Below, in pieces: positions 11,807-20,672 of a stretch of DNA of 64,000 nt. The position numbers were made by a program, and so were the translations under genes. A model generated the notes under the pieces. The model was not told the DNA's origin and made no database searches. It was given only the letters and a program-made list of their open reading frames with translations. The stretch is from an uncultured Steroidobacter sp. (GTDB lineage: Bacteria; Pseudomonadota; Gammaproteobacteria; Steroidobacterales; Steroidobacteraceae): contig CALLKK010000009.1 of the NCBI GenBank assembly GCA_938008435.1, positions 496,001-560,000 of the forward strand. The letters are read 5' to 3'. Each line of letters begins with the position of its first letter. The first letter of the stretch is position 1.

Positions 11807-14221
11807 CTATTCCGCATACCGTGCGATCCGGAAACCGACGTCGTTGCGGGCAGACGAACCGTAATCGCGGGCCGACAAGCGCAGCTCCGTCACGCTCGCG
11901 CTCTTCCAGCTCGAGCCGCGAATGACGTGCTGCGTGCCCTCGGCCGGGCCGAGCGGATCGACCGCCACTTCGCTCGTCGACAACGTCACGCTGTAGTAGT
12001 CGTGAACCCACTCCGCAACGTTGCCGCCGATATCGAATAGGCCGAGCGGATTCGGCGGGAAGCGGCCGACCGGCGCCGTGGCTGCAAAGCCATCGTCGTA
12101 TCCAGGCACGACAGTCTGGACGAGCAGGCGCGCCGACGAATCCGCATAGTTCCCCGAACCCGGCGCCACCGGAAGCGCATCGCCCCAGGGATAACGCCGC
12201 AATGCGCCGGAGGCAGGGTCATGCCGCGCGACCCATTCCCACTCGGCGTCAGTGGGCAAGCGATAGCCGTTCGTCATCGGAGTTACCGCCACGTACGTAT
12301 CGCCCTTGCGCACGTACGCCGGCTTGAGCCCTTCTTGCTCGGACAGCCAATTGCAGTATTGGACTGCATCTTCCCACGCAATGTTCACGACCGGCTGATT
12401 GTCGAGATCGAGCGTGTGCTGACCGACCAGACCCGAACGATGGCTCGGTCTGAACTTGCGGAACTGCGCGTTGGTCACTTCGTGAGTGCTGATGTAGAAC
12501 GCGCGCGTGAGCTGCACCGGCCGCTGCGCCTCGTTCGCGCGGCGCCCCGGCTCGCTGCGCGGGCTGCCCATGGTGAAGCGCCCGGTCGGCATCAGCTTGA
12601 GCACCTGATCGGCTTTCGTGCGGATCGTCGCCGGAATCGCCGCCATCTTGGCCTGAGCCGGCGTCTGCAGCATGGCCTCGACGACTTGCGGCACACCGGG
12701 CCGCGGCGTGATGGTCGTCTTGTAGTCGAGATAGCCTTCCTTGCGAATCACGATCTCGTGACCGGTGGCGACGAGACGCAACGTTTGATTCGCGGCGCCG
12801 CGCAACTGGCCGTCGACATAGACCTGCGCATCGGCCGGTTGCGCACGCACCGTCACCTCGCCGAACACACCGGTCAACGGCACGGACAGCGTCCGTCGCT
12901 CTCCGGCTGCAAGCGAGATTTGCCGCGTCGCGACTTCGTAACCGGGCTTCGTCAGCACGATCGCGTGTTCGATGTCGGGCCGCAGCTCGAGCTCGAGCGG
13001 CGTCTGTCCGCGATACACGCCAGCCACCGTGACGCTTGCGCCTGCAGGCTCGGAGCGCAACACCAAGCGGCCATCCGGCAACCCAAGCCTGACCGGACCG
13101 ATGCTGACCGGCTCGCCCGCTTTGATCTGCACGTCCGTCGTCCAGGGCTTGAAGCCCTCCAGACGAAGCTCGAGCGGATGATTGCCGGCGAGAATCTCGG
13201 TGGTGAGCGGTGTCGTGCCGCGCAGTTCGCCGTCGACGAACACCTGCGCACCCGCGGGCTCCGAGGTCACGCTCACGTTCGCCCAGTTCGGCATGAGCTC
13301 GGGCGCGAATGTCTGCACTTTGCCGGCGCCTTCGACTTCGAGCTCGCCGGAGAACGGTTGGAAGCGCGCGGCCGCGATATCGATCCGATGCTTGCCCGGC
13401 GCAAGCTCGAACTCTCCCGGCGCCGTGCCCAGCTCCTCGCCATCGACGCTCACGCTCGCCGTCGCCGGCGTCTCGATGCGCACGCGACCGGGCAGCTTTT
13501 CGAGCGTAAGCTCGAAACGTTGGTTCGGCTCCTTCGTTACCGTGATCGCAAGCTCTGCGGGCCGATAACCGGGATGCTCCGCCCTCACCCGATAGTCACC
13601 GGGTCGCAGCAGCACACGTTGCCCGAAAGGCACCACCAATCCACCGCCGCGCACCGAAATTTCGGCTTCGGCCGGATCGGTCTGCACGCTGATCGCCGTC
13701 GCGGTGAGCACGAACCACATGATGGCCGCCCCGACGATCATGACCGCCGCGAGCGTCGCGCGCATCGGATTGAGCGCGAAGCCGCGCCGCGACGTGCTCG
13801 CCTCGCTCGCATGGAAGCGCACGGCTTCGATGCGTTCGGATTGCTCATCGCTCTCGCCGACGAGGCGCGGCTGCTCGGGCAGGATGGGCGGCGCCGTGAT
13901 GTTGCCCGTGCTGCCATCCTCGACGAGCAGCAACGGTGTGGATGCGACGCGGCCGACACGAATGCGCGAAAGTCCGAAGTTGACGACGTCGCCTTCGCGC
14001 AGCCACGTCGAGCGATGAATGCGCGCGCCGTTGTGCAGCACTTCGGCGCCCTCGACGGGCTGCACGAACAACTGCTCCTCGTGCATGCCGATGTAGGCTT
14101 CGGCGCCGTCGGGACGCCCGGCGATGACGATGCCGCTGCCCGCACCGCCCACCGCAAGAGGTAGATCCGCCGTTGCGACCCGGCGCTCGCCGAGCGCTTC
14201 TCGAATGATCAGCTCGCTCAA
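11807..14221 (-). CDS. Transmembrane FHA-PEGA-SUMF1 protein
   Basis: The protein has 804 residues from a TTG at 14221 that overlaps the kinase stop as TTGA; longer versions only read through the kinase gene. An FHA-like domain fills about residues 10-95 (GIVIAGRPDGAEAYIG, LREGDVVNFGLSRIRVGR). A membrane helix follows at about 165-185. Five PEGA repeats come next, with cores such as SEPAGAQVFVDGELRGTTPL and QPADAQVYVDGQLRG. The C-terminal 260 residues are a formylglycine-generating-enzyme-like (SUMF1) domain with FTMGS, ISTHEVTNAQFRKF, GYRLPTDAEWEWVAR, GGNVAEWVHDYY and a terminal VGFRIAR. It probably reads kinase phosphorylation inside and binds or modifies something outside. Most bacterial SUMF1-like domains lack proven oxidase activity. 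Confidence 0.88.
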   Translation of the reverse strand: MSELIIREALGERRVATADLPLAVGGAGSGIVIAGRPDGAEAYIGMHEEQLFVQPVEGAEVLHNGARIHRSTWLREGDVVNFGLSRIRVGRVASTPLLLVEDGSTGNITAPPILPEQPRLVGESDEQSERIEAVRFHASEASTSRRGFALNPMRATLAAVMIVGAAIMWFVLTATAISVQTDPAEAEISVRGGGLVVPFGQRVLLRPGDYRVRAEHPGYRPAELAITVTKEPNQRFELTLEKLPGRVRIETPATASVSVDGEELGTAPGEFELAPGKHRIDIAAARFQPFSGELEVEGAGKVQTFAPELMPNWANVSVTSEPAGAQVFVDGELRGTTPLTTEILAGNHPLELRLEGFKPWTTDVQIKAGEPVSIGPVRLGLPDGRLVLRSEPAGASVTVAGVYRGQTPLELELRPDIEHAIVLTKPGYEVATRQISLAAGERRTLSVPLTGVFGEVTVRAQPADAQVYVDGQLRGAANQTLRLVATGHEIVIRKEGYLDYKTTITPRPGVPQVVEAMLQTPAQAKMAAIPATIRTKADQVLKLMPTGRFTMGSPRSEPGRRANEAQRPVQLTRAFYISTHEVTNAQFRKFRPSHRSGLVGQHTLDLDNQPVVNIAWEDAVQYCNWLSEQEGLKPAYVRKGDTYVAVTPMTNGYRLPTDAEWEWVARHDPASGALRRYPWGDALPVAPGSGNYADSSARLLVQTVVPGYDDGFAATAPVGRFPPNPLGLFDIGGNVAEWVHDYYSVTLSTSEVAVDPLGPAEGTQHVIRGSSWKSASVTELRLSARDYGSSARNDVGFRIARYAE

Positions 14222-16551
14222 ATTCGTTCCTCGCAGCGGATGACGATCGGTTCGAGCGGCACGCCGGGCCGCACGTCGATCTGCCGACGCACGTCGCGAT
14301 ATCCCGGCCGCGTTCCGACGACGGTGTAGCTGCCCGGCACGAGCTCCACGGAGCGCGTCTCGAACGTACCGAGCGATCCGACGCGGTAGATCGTCACTTG
14401 CGTTTGATTGTCGGACTGCAGTTGCACCTGCACCGGCACATCGGCACGCGCCAGCCAATCGGCAAGCGTCGCGATCTGCTGCTGCAACACCGGTCCGGGA
14501 TTGGCGATCGTCTGCGCGCGCGCGAGCGTCTCGCGTGCCGCTGCGCGCACCGGTTGGCTGAAGAGCCGCTCGGGTTGCGTCAAATACATCTCGAGCTGCT
14601 CGTTGAGCTGAGCGCGCGGCTCGACGCGTGCGATACCTTCTTTCGCGGCAGCGACCGTCTGATCGAGCTCGAGCACCGAACGGTACTCCTTGAGCGCATC
14701 GGCCCAGCGTTCCTGCGCTTCGAGCGTTTGAGCCGCACGCAGCTTCGTCGCGATCGCGTTCGTGCGCTGCTCCTGCTCCACCTGCCGCAAGGCCTGCGCG
14801 ACCTCGGGTGCATTCGGCCGCAGTCGTCCGGCCTCTTCGAAGGCGCGCCGTGCGTTCGCATGATCCGCACGCGCCAGTGCGCTGAAACCTCGCGCCATCG
14901 CAGCGGCAAACGCATCTCCGGCCAATCGCGCTTCGATGCGCGATACGGCCTGCGCGGCCCGAGGCGCCTGCGCATCGAGCGCTAGCGCCTTGCGGTACTG
15001 CTCGAGCGCCGCCTGCAGCTGCTCTTCTTTTTCCAATCGCTCGGCTGCGGCGACGATCTCAAGCACCTCATCGAGCGTGCTCGCGCGCTTCAAGCCCGCA
15101 GCCGCTGCCGCGTTATTGGGATCGATCTGCGCCGCCAGCTCGAAGGCCGCGCGCGCGTCGGCCGAGCGCCCTGCATCGAGAGCTGCGACACCGGCTGCCA
15201 GTTGCTCTTTCAACACCTCACTCGCACGCGCCTCGAGCGCATCGAGGAGCGGCACGACGGCTGCGAAGCGCGCGAGCGCATCCTCGTACTCGCGCGCCTG
15301 CATGGCGGCATCGCCCTGCGCCAGCTGTGCATCGAGCTGCGTGATGTCGGCGCCGCCCCAACGATCGACCGCCCGGTCGCGCAATCCGCTCAGACGCGTC
15401 GCGATGGTCTCGCGCAGATCCTCAGCCCGCTGCTTGGCGCGTGCGAGCGCTGCATAGTCGATGTCCTGCTTCTGCTCGGAGGTTTCACTGACAGGCATGG
15501 CGGTCGGCGATGACGCAACTTCTGCCGAGTTCGGCAGCCGCTGCTCCACCCAACGCGGCAACACGAAGAACACGACCAGCACCGCGACGAGGCCGAGCGC
15601 GATCGTGGCTACCGCCAAGCCGCGGCGAAACCCTCCACGCTCGAGCGCACGCGGATTCGCCGGCTGCGTGCCGCTTGGTTTACGCCATTCGCTGCGTAGC
15701 GGCTCGCCAGCGCCGGGCGCGCGCGCGCTCGGCGGCTCGATCCGAATCGGCGCCGATTCGGATCGCGGCTTGTTGCCGGCTGAGGCCAGCGTTTGCAGGT
15801 CACGTTCTACTTTGTCCATCGCAGGTCGTTCGGCCGGCGTCTTCGCCAGCATGTGCTCGATCAGCTCCGCCAACGGCGCCGGAACGCTCGCGGGTAACGC
15901 AGCCGGCTGCTCGGTACGCACGCGCTCCGGTCGCGCATCCGGATAGAACGGCGGATACCCGGACAATAACTCATATAACGTCGCACCCAATGCATAGACA
16001 TCGTCGCTCGGATCGGGCGGCGCGCCGGCGAGCTGCTGCGGACTCATGCTGAACGGCGATCCGCGCGGTGCGCTTGTCGCACCGATACGGCTCGACGCAT
16101 CGCAATCCGCAAGCTTCGGCCGGCCGTCCGCCGTGAGCAGGATGTTCGACGGTTTGACGTCACGGTGGACGATGCCATGCGCGTGCAGATGGCGCAGCGC
16201 CGCGGCAATCGGTGCGACGAGCGGCACGATCTCGCTTGCGGAACGCCCGCGCCAGCGCGACAGATCGCCGCCTTCGGCGAGCTCCATCGCGATCCAGACC
16301 AGCCCCTCCGCACGGTACAACCCTTCGACACGCAGCAGATGGGGATGATCCAGGCCGCTCAGCACGGCGTACTCGCGCTCGAGCGCCGCAAGTGCTTCGG
16401 GATGCGCGCTCCAATGCGGATGCAGCACCTTGAGCGCGACGCGACGCGCCTGGGCACGATCCTGCGCGAGCCAGACCTCCCCGCTGCCGCCGCCACCGAG
16501 GCGACGATTCAGCACGAACCGGTCAGACAGCGTCTGCCCGCTCTCGAGCAT
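14218..16551 (-). CDS. Membrane Ser/Thr protein kinase with TPR-like and PEGA regions
   Basis: The protein has 777 residues. The kinase domain is about 10-255 with GGGGSGEV, K41 in VALK, and catalytic HRDVKPSN (129-136). The DFG motif is DCD: the metal-binding D149 is kept but Phe and Gly are lost. The APE motif is SPQQ. A membrane helix is at 311-331. The extracytoplasmic part is helical with TPR-like repeats (about 370-680), then a PEGA domain (VPGSYTVVGTRPGYRDVRRQI). This Hanks-type kinase should phosphorylate Ser/Thr on neighbours read by the two FHA proteins. It starts 22 bases after the lipoprotein gene and overlaps the FHA-PEGA-SUMF1 gene by four bases. Confidence 0.88.
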   Translation of the reverse strand: MLESGQTLSDRFVLNRRLGGGGSGEVWLAQDRAQARRVALKVLHPHWSAHPEALAALEREYAVLSGLDHPHLLRVEGLYRAEGLVWIAMELAEGGDLSRWRGRSASEIVPLVAPIAAALRHLHAHGIVHRDVKPSNILLTADGRPKLADCDASSRIGATSAPRGSPFSMSPQQLAGAPPDPSDDVYALGATLYELLSGYPPFYPDARPERVRTEQPAALPASVPAPLAELIEHMLAKTPAERPAMDKVERDLQTLASAGNKPRSESAPIRIEPPSARAPGAGEPLRSEWRKPSGTQPANPRALERGGFRRGLAVATIALGLVAVLVVFFVLPRWVEQRLPNSAEVASSPTAMPVSETSEQKQDIDYAALARAKQRAEDLRETIATRLSGLRDRAVDRWGGADITQLDAQLAQGDAAMQAREYEDALARFAAVVPLLDALEARASEVLKEQLAAGVAALDAGRSADARAAFELAAQIDPNNAAAAAGLKRASTLDEVLEIVAAAERLEKEEQLQAALEQYRKALALDAQAPRAAQAVSRIEARLAGDAFAAAMARGFSALARADHANARRAFEEAGRLRPNAPEVAQALRQVEQEQRTNAIATKLRAAQTLEAQERWADALKEYRSVLELDQTVAAAKEGIARVEPRAQLNEQLEMYLTQPERLFSQPVRAAARETLARAQTIANPGPVLQQQIATLADWLARADVPVQVQLQSDNQTQVTIYRVGSLGTFETRSVELVPGSYTVVGTRPGYRDVRRQIDVRPGVPLEPIVIRCEERI

Positions 16552-16573
16552 GCAAGCTGCAGATGCGCGCCGG

Positions 16574-17815
16574 TCAGCCGCTGCCCGCCGGTGCAGCTTG
16601 CGCCGTGTCGACCGGCGTCACGGGCGTCTGCACCGGCAGACCCGTTTCGTTCTCGTACAGTTCCTTCAGCAGCTGACGCCACTCGCGAAATTGTTCTTCG
16701 GCCGTACCGCGCAACTGCAACGTACGCCCTTCGACTTCGACGACCATCGGCTCGACCTCGGCCTGGAACGAGTCGCCGAGCTGCTTGAGCGACTCGGAGT
16801 GCAGCTTCACTTCGGCGCCTCGGTCGAAGCCGCTCTTGACGGCGTACGCGCCGCCGAAGATCGCGCCGGTGGCCGCAGCACGGCCGGCATAGGAACCGGT
16901 TTCGTTGCCGATCATGAGGCCGCCGACGATTGCCGCAGCGCCCAAGAGCTTGCGCGTGAGCGCAGAACGGGCCGCATCGTCTTTCGCTTCGAGCTCGTCG
17001 TAGCTGTAGCGCCGCCAGTTCAGATACGGCTCGGCCATGGTGTCGGCGAACAGCGAGTAGTGCTCATTGATCGTGTCGAGCAGCGCGTAATCGCGTTCGC
17101 GAATGCGCTCCATGCGCACGACCATCGGATCGTCGGCAGCCGGCAAGCGGGCGACTTGGTACGTTCCCTTACGCTTGTCCTTGGACAAGTAGCTTTCGAA
17201 CGCGTAAGGCGCGAGATCCGCAGCGAACTTGAGCTGCGCGACGCGGCGAATGTTCGCAAGCTCGGTAGCGGCGAGCTGCTGCCGATACGCGAGCATGTCG
17301 TTCGCGAAATTGCTGTAAAGGTTCTGGAACGGATCGCGCGTCAGACCGCGCGTGTCCTTGTATGAGCGCGTATCGGCGATCTGCTCGTACGTCTTGCGGA
17401 ACCAAGTGCGCCCCGTCGCATCGGTAACGGTGATATCGAGCTTCAGACGCTGACCGCTCGACTCGAGAATGACGCCGGAGACATAGACATCGAGCGCTTC
17501 GGCATCCTCGGGCATGACGCGCACCTGCCCCCAATGTCCCGTGCCCTCGAGGGTGTTTCGAATCTGCATCGGGATGTAGCGCGCCTCGGCTTTGCGCACC
17601 TCCGGGAAGATGTGCTCGCGCTCGCGCACCTTCTCGTCTTCGGGCACGTTCGGATCGAACAGCCTCACCCCGACGTCGAGCAGCTGCTCCGCGGGAATCT
17701 CTTCCAGAGCCTGGATCGCGTTGATCTGCGGCAGCGGACGCGTCTCGTGGACAACGCAACCGCCGAGCCCGAGCACGGCGGCCAACCAGGTGAGAACGAC
17801 AAGCGTGCGGTTCAT
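16574..17815 (-). CDS. Lipoprotein with glycine-zipper segment
   Basis: The protein has 413 residues from the ATG at 17815, chosen because it gives a clean signal peptide ending in the lipobox LGGC; an extension of 23 residues upstream is unlikely. The mature protein has a mixed domain with beta-rich features (DVYVSGVILESSGQRLKLDITVTD-type) and an RKTYEQ motif. A helical region follows. A glycine-rich hydrophobic segment at about 290-330 (GGLMIGNETGSYAGRAAATGAIFGGAY) resembles a glycine zipper. I know no function. It sits directly upstream of the kinase. Confidence 0.75.
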   Translation of the reverse strand: MNRTLVVLTWLAAVLGLGGCVVHETRPLPQINAIQALEEIPAEQLLDVGVRLFDPNVPEDEKVREREHIFPEVRKAEARYIPMQIRNTLEGTGHWGQVRVMPEDAEALDVYVSGVILESSGQRLKLDITVTDATGRTWFRKTYEQIADTRSYKDTRGLTRDPFQNLYSNFANDMLAYRQQLAATELANIRRVAQLKFAADLAPYAFESYLSKDKRKGTYQVARLPAADDPMVVRMERIRERDYALLDTINEHYSLFADTMAEPYLNWRRYSYDELEAKDDAARSALTRKLLGAAAIVGGLMIGNETGSYAGRAAATGAIFGGAYAVKSGFDRGAEVKLHSESLKQLGDSFQAEVEPMVVEVEGRTLQLRGTAEEQFREWRQLLKELYENETGLPVQTPVTPVDTAQAAPAGSG

Positions 17816-17880
17816 AAATGGACAACCGTTCAGAGGATTCGCGTTTTGCCTAATGGGCAGCCTGCTCCATCCGAAGAGCA

Positions 17881-19530
17881 TCAACGACCCGTGCTCTTCT
17901 TATAGTTGCGATACTCCTCCCAAAGTTTCTCGCGCAGCTCCGGATCCTCTTCCTGCATGGCCGCTTCGCGCAGCTGCCGTGCGACGATGTCGTCGTCGCT
18001 GCCGTCCGGGATGTCCGCCGGCACCGTGTTCGGCCCGCTGCCGCCACCGGCACCACCGCCGACGCCGCCACCGCCGCCTTGCTTGCCGCTGCCCGTGGCG
18101 ACACCGCCGCGTCCGGCTTGGCCGTTGCCGTTTCCGCCTTGGCTGCCGCCCTGACCGTCGCCGCCCGCGCCATCGCCTGAGTCGCCCGCGCTGCCGCCGT
18201 TTCCGCGCCCGCCTGCGCCAGCGGCATCCGACCCGTCGCCAATGCCTTCGCCCAGGCCGCCGGCGCCGCTCCCCGAGCCGCCGCGACTGCCACGCTGGCC
18301 CGCGATCACCGCTTGCTCCTCGGCCAAGTGGCCATCGAACACGCTGAAGGTGCTTTCGAAACGACGGTCGATCTGCGCGATGCGTTCGCTCGGCGTCATC
18401 GGCCCGGCACCACCGCCTGGGTAGCCGCCGCCACTGGCACCGCCCTGTGCGCCGCCCGGAGAGTCACCCCCCGGGTGTCCGCCACCCGCGCTTCCGCTCG
18501 CGCCGCTGCCTTCGGCACCGCCCGCCGTTCCGGCTTGCCCGCCAGCACTTCCGCCCGCAGAACCCGCACCGCCGCCCTGCGTGCCCGCTTGTCCGAATGG
18601 ACCCGCGGCACCTTGGCTGCCCATGCCGCCGCCGGCGCCACCCGCACTGCCGGCAGCGCCGCCCTGCTGACCGCCACCGGCCGCACCCGTGCCGCCGCTT
18701 GCGCCACCGCCAGAGGCAGCGCCGCCCATGGCACCGCCCGCAGACGCACCGCCACCCATGGCGCCACCGCCCGAAGCATCACCCACGGAGCCTGCAGAGC
18801 CGCCCGAGGCACCGCCTCCGCCGCCGCTCGAGCCGCGGAAAATGCTTTCGTTTTGCGCGCCGCCGGCACCGCCGCTAGCGCCATCGGAGGGGCTACCGCC
18901 CGCTTCGCCGCTTGCTCCGCCACCGCTCGCACCCCCGGTGCTGGGTTGCGGAATGCCGACCGTAGGCAGCCCACCGGGCAAACCGGGAAGACCGACCGAC
19001 GCACCCGTCCCGCCTTGACCACCCATGGATCCGCCCTGCGCTCCGCCAGCGGTAGCGCCGCCCGCAGCACCGCCAGCGCCGCCCTGCGAACCGCCTTGCG
19101 AGTTGCCTTGGGCGCCGCCAGAGCTGCCGCTGCTCGCACCCGGAAGATTGCTGCCGCCGCGCGAACCCGCGCCGTCGGATGGCAGACCCGTGCTGCCGCC
19201 CGAAGACGAACCACCGCCGGAAGAAGAAGGAGACGGCAGGGACGAGCCGCCTGCTGAAGGAGACCCACCGCCCGATGCACCGCCGGACGGCAAACCCGCT
19301 GAGGAGCTGCTGCCGGAGGAGCCGCCGGTCGGGAAGCTCGAACCGCCGCCCGAACGGCCCGACGAACCGCCGCCGGAGCTGCCGCCCGAGCTCGGCGAGC
19401 TGGGACTCGGTATCGAAGAGGAAGAGGACTGTTGCTCGACGCACCCGCCCATCAAGAAGGCGGATGCAGCACCGACTGCCATGAGCCTACTGAGAGCGTT
19501 CAGTAGGCGCTTGCGAGAATTGGTTTGCAT
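17881..19530 (-). CDS. Very glycine/serine-rich lipoprotein
   Basis: The protein has 549 residues from the ATG at 19530, which has GGAG six bases upstream. A signal peptide ends in the lipobox LMGGC. About 440 of the following residues are Gly/Ser/Ala repeats of the GGASGGA type, broken by one ordered island (MTPSERIAQIDRRFESTFSVFDGHLAEEQAVI, about 395-430). The last 45 residues are charged (DDDIVARQLREAAMQEEDPELREKLWEEY). The composition suggests an extended, flexible surface or periplasmic tether ending in a helical module. The opposite strand shows long Pro/Ala-rich open frames, an artefact of the repeats. No family is recognised. Confidence 0.72.
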   Translation of the reverse strand: MQTNSRKRLLNALSRLMAVGAASAFLMGGCVEQQSSSSSIPSPSSPSSGGSSGGGSSGRSGGGSSFPTGGSSGSSSSAGLPSGGASGGGSPSAGGSSLPSPSSSGGGSSSGGSTGLPSDGAGSRGGSNLPGASSGSSGGAQGNSQGGSQGGAGGAAGGATAGGAQGGSMGGQGGTGASVGLPGLPGGLPTVGIPQPSTGGASGGGASGEAGGSPSDGASGGAGGAQNESIFRGSSGGGGGASGGSAGSVGDASGGGAMGGGASAGGAMGGAASGGGASGGTGAAGGGQQGGAAGSAGGAGGGMGSQGAAGPFGQAGTQGGGAGSAGGSAGGQAGTAGGAEGSGASGSAGGGHPGGDSPGGAQGGASGGGYPGGGAGPMTPSERIAQIDRRFESTFSVFDGHLAEEQAVIAGQRGSRGGSGSGAGGLGEGIGDGSDAAGAGGRGNGGSAGDSGDGAGGDGQGGSQGGNGNGQAGRGGVATGSGKQGGGGGVGGGAGGGSGPNTVPADIPDGSDDDIVARQLREAAMQEEDPELREKLWEEYRNYKKSTGR

Positions 19531-19554
19531 CGTCACTCCTTCATCCCCTGCTGA

Positions 19555-19607
19555 GTCGAGCGCGCTTCCCCGCGCTCGACTTTGCGACGCGCCTGCTGAA
19601 CAGGCGC
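19555..19607 (-). other. Tandem hairpins between the first two operon genes
   Basis: Two perfect inverted repeats lie in the 183-base gap: arms of 10 bases at 19555-19564 and 19571-19580 with a 6-base loop, and arms of 7 bases at 19589-19595 and 19601-19607 with a 5-base loop. No T-tract follows on the minus strand, so they look like RNA processing or partial attenuation structures in the operon transcript rather than a terminator. Confidence 0.45.
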
Positions 19608-19713
19608 TGAGCGCAGCGACGTGGGAACAGAACATTCGAGCCGTCGCCGGCGCCGCGGTTCAATTCGCTCGGGAGGCAGAAGGAGAATGCAACCCTCTCT
19701 CTGTGCTCCGCAA

Positions 19714-20526
19714 TCAATTCGGATGCGAGATCGAGGCCGTTTCCTCCGATCCGCTCCCTAACAAGAACGACTTGAGCTGGGTGGCCAAGCGATCGCACGC
19801 CGTGCTCTGCACCGGCGCGATGAGCGGGATCGGCGCGATCGCTCCGATCATCACCGACGTGCCTTTCACGTCGGTCGACAAAGTCCCTACGGTCACGCCC
19901 TGCCGCAAATCCCACACCGTCGCTTCGTAATCCGAGCTCTTTTCCCACCACCCGAGACCGAGGCAGCCCGCGCCGCCCGGACCGGCCGCACAGGCGATGC
20001 TGCCGCCGCCGTCCGTCTTCTGCGTCACGCCGTCGATCCAGACGATGTAGCGTACGCCCATCTCGTTCACGCGCTCGGCAACTCCCGGACGGGCGAGGAA
20101 CGCCGCGAAACCCTGGGCGTTCGCCGGCGCCGTGCTCGGCTCGAGCCACGGGTAAAGGGCATCGACGAAATGATGATCGGCGTAGATTTGGAAAGGACTC
20201 TTTTTCGAATTGCTGCGCGGCTCGACGTTCTTGCCCTGACGTTGCTTGTACGCGACGGTCGCGGAGAACTCTTCGCCGACCAGCTTGCGCTCGAGGCAAT
20301 CGAGGAATTTCTCTTCCGTTCCCGTGCCTTCCAAGTGGGGCTTGGCGAGCAGCACGATCGCCTCGTTCGCCTTGATTTGCGTCGGCGCCTCACGCAGCTC
20401 TTCGATGCGCGCCGTCATGCAACCGCTCATCAGCAATGCCCCGAGCGCCAGCGGCATGAGTGTGCGCAAGCACACCGCGCCTCGTCGCGGGGCGACGCAG
20501 GTGCCATTGCCAGGTGCTTGGAACAT
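19714..20526 (-). CDS. Lipoprotein, first gene of the kinase/FHA/VWA operon
   Basis: The protein has 270 residues from the ATG at 20526, which has GGAGAGG just upstream; upstream ATGs in the frame are disfavoured. The signal peptide ends in the lipobox LLMSGC. The mature part contains FLDCLERKLVGEEFSATV and YIVWIDGVTQKTDGGG, and near the C-terminus a hydrophobic stretch (VMIGAIAPIPLIAPVQ). I recognise no family. The 183-base gap to the glycine-rich gene and the promoter-like elements upstream suggest this is the first gene of the array. Confidence 0.7.
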   Translation of the reverse strand: MFQAPGNGTCVAPRRGAVCLRTLMPLALGALLMSGCMTARIEELREAPTQIKANEAIVLLAKPHLEGTGTEEKFLDCLERKLVGEEFSATVAYKQRQGKNVEPRSNSKKSPFQIYADHHFVDALYPWLEPSTAPANAQGFAAFLARPGVAERVNEMGVRYIVWIDGVTQKTDGGGSIACAAGPGGAGCLGLGWWEKSSDYEATVWDLRQGVTVGTLSTDVKGTSVMIGAIAPIPLIAPVQSTACDRLATQLKSFLLGSGSEETASISHPN

Positions 20527-20615
20527 GAACCTCTCCAGGAAGCGCATTACGAAGACGGGGCCAATCCTGAAGCCTCTTCGCCGCAAGAATGCGACGCTGA
20601 TCCGAATCGGTTCCG

Positions 20616-20642
20616 AGTATACGCCAAGCGTCTACAAGTCAA
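20616..20642 (-). promoter_or_regulatory. Sigma-70-like promoter for the kinase/FHA/VWA operon
   Basis: On the minus strand TTGACT (20642-20637) and TATACT (20621-20616) are separated by 15 bases, slightly short. Transcription would start about 80 bases before the first lipoprotein gene. Both hexamers match five of six consensus bases. Confidence 0.45.
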
Positions 20643-20672
20643 TGCCGGTAAACGCGCAAGCTCTGTTTCGGT

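Noticed and set aside
12221..14164. 647-residue open frame opposite the FHA-PEGA-SUMF1 gene
   Set aside because: Antisense shadow with Arg/His-rich composition and no recognisable domain.
18313..19930. Proline/alanine- and threonine-rich open frames opposite the glycine-rich lipoprotein
   Set aside because: Reverse complement of Gly/Ser codon repeats; no signal peptide or start site that fits.
5943..20526. Type VI secretion regulatory locus
   Set aside because: Kinase and FHA proteins fit the threonine phosphorylation pathway, but no structural T6SS gene (VipA/B, ClpV, Hcp, VgrG, TssM) is present, and the channel and VWA proteins do not belong to it.
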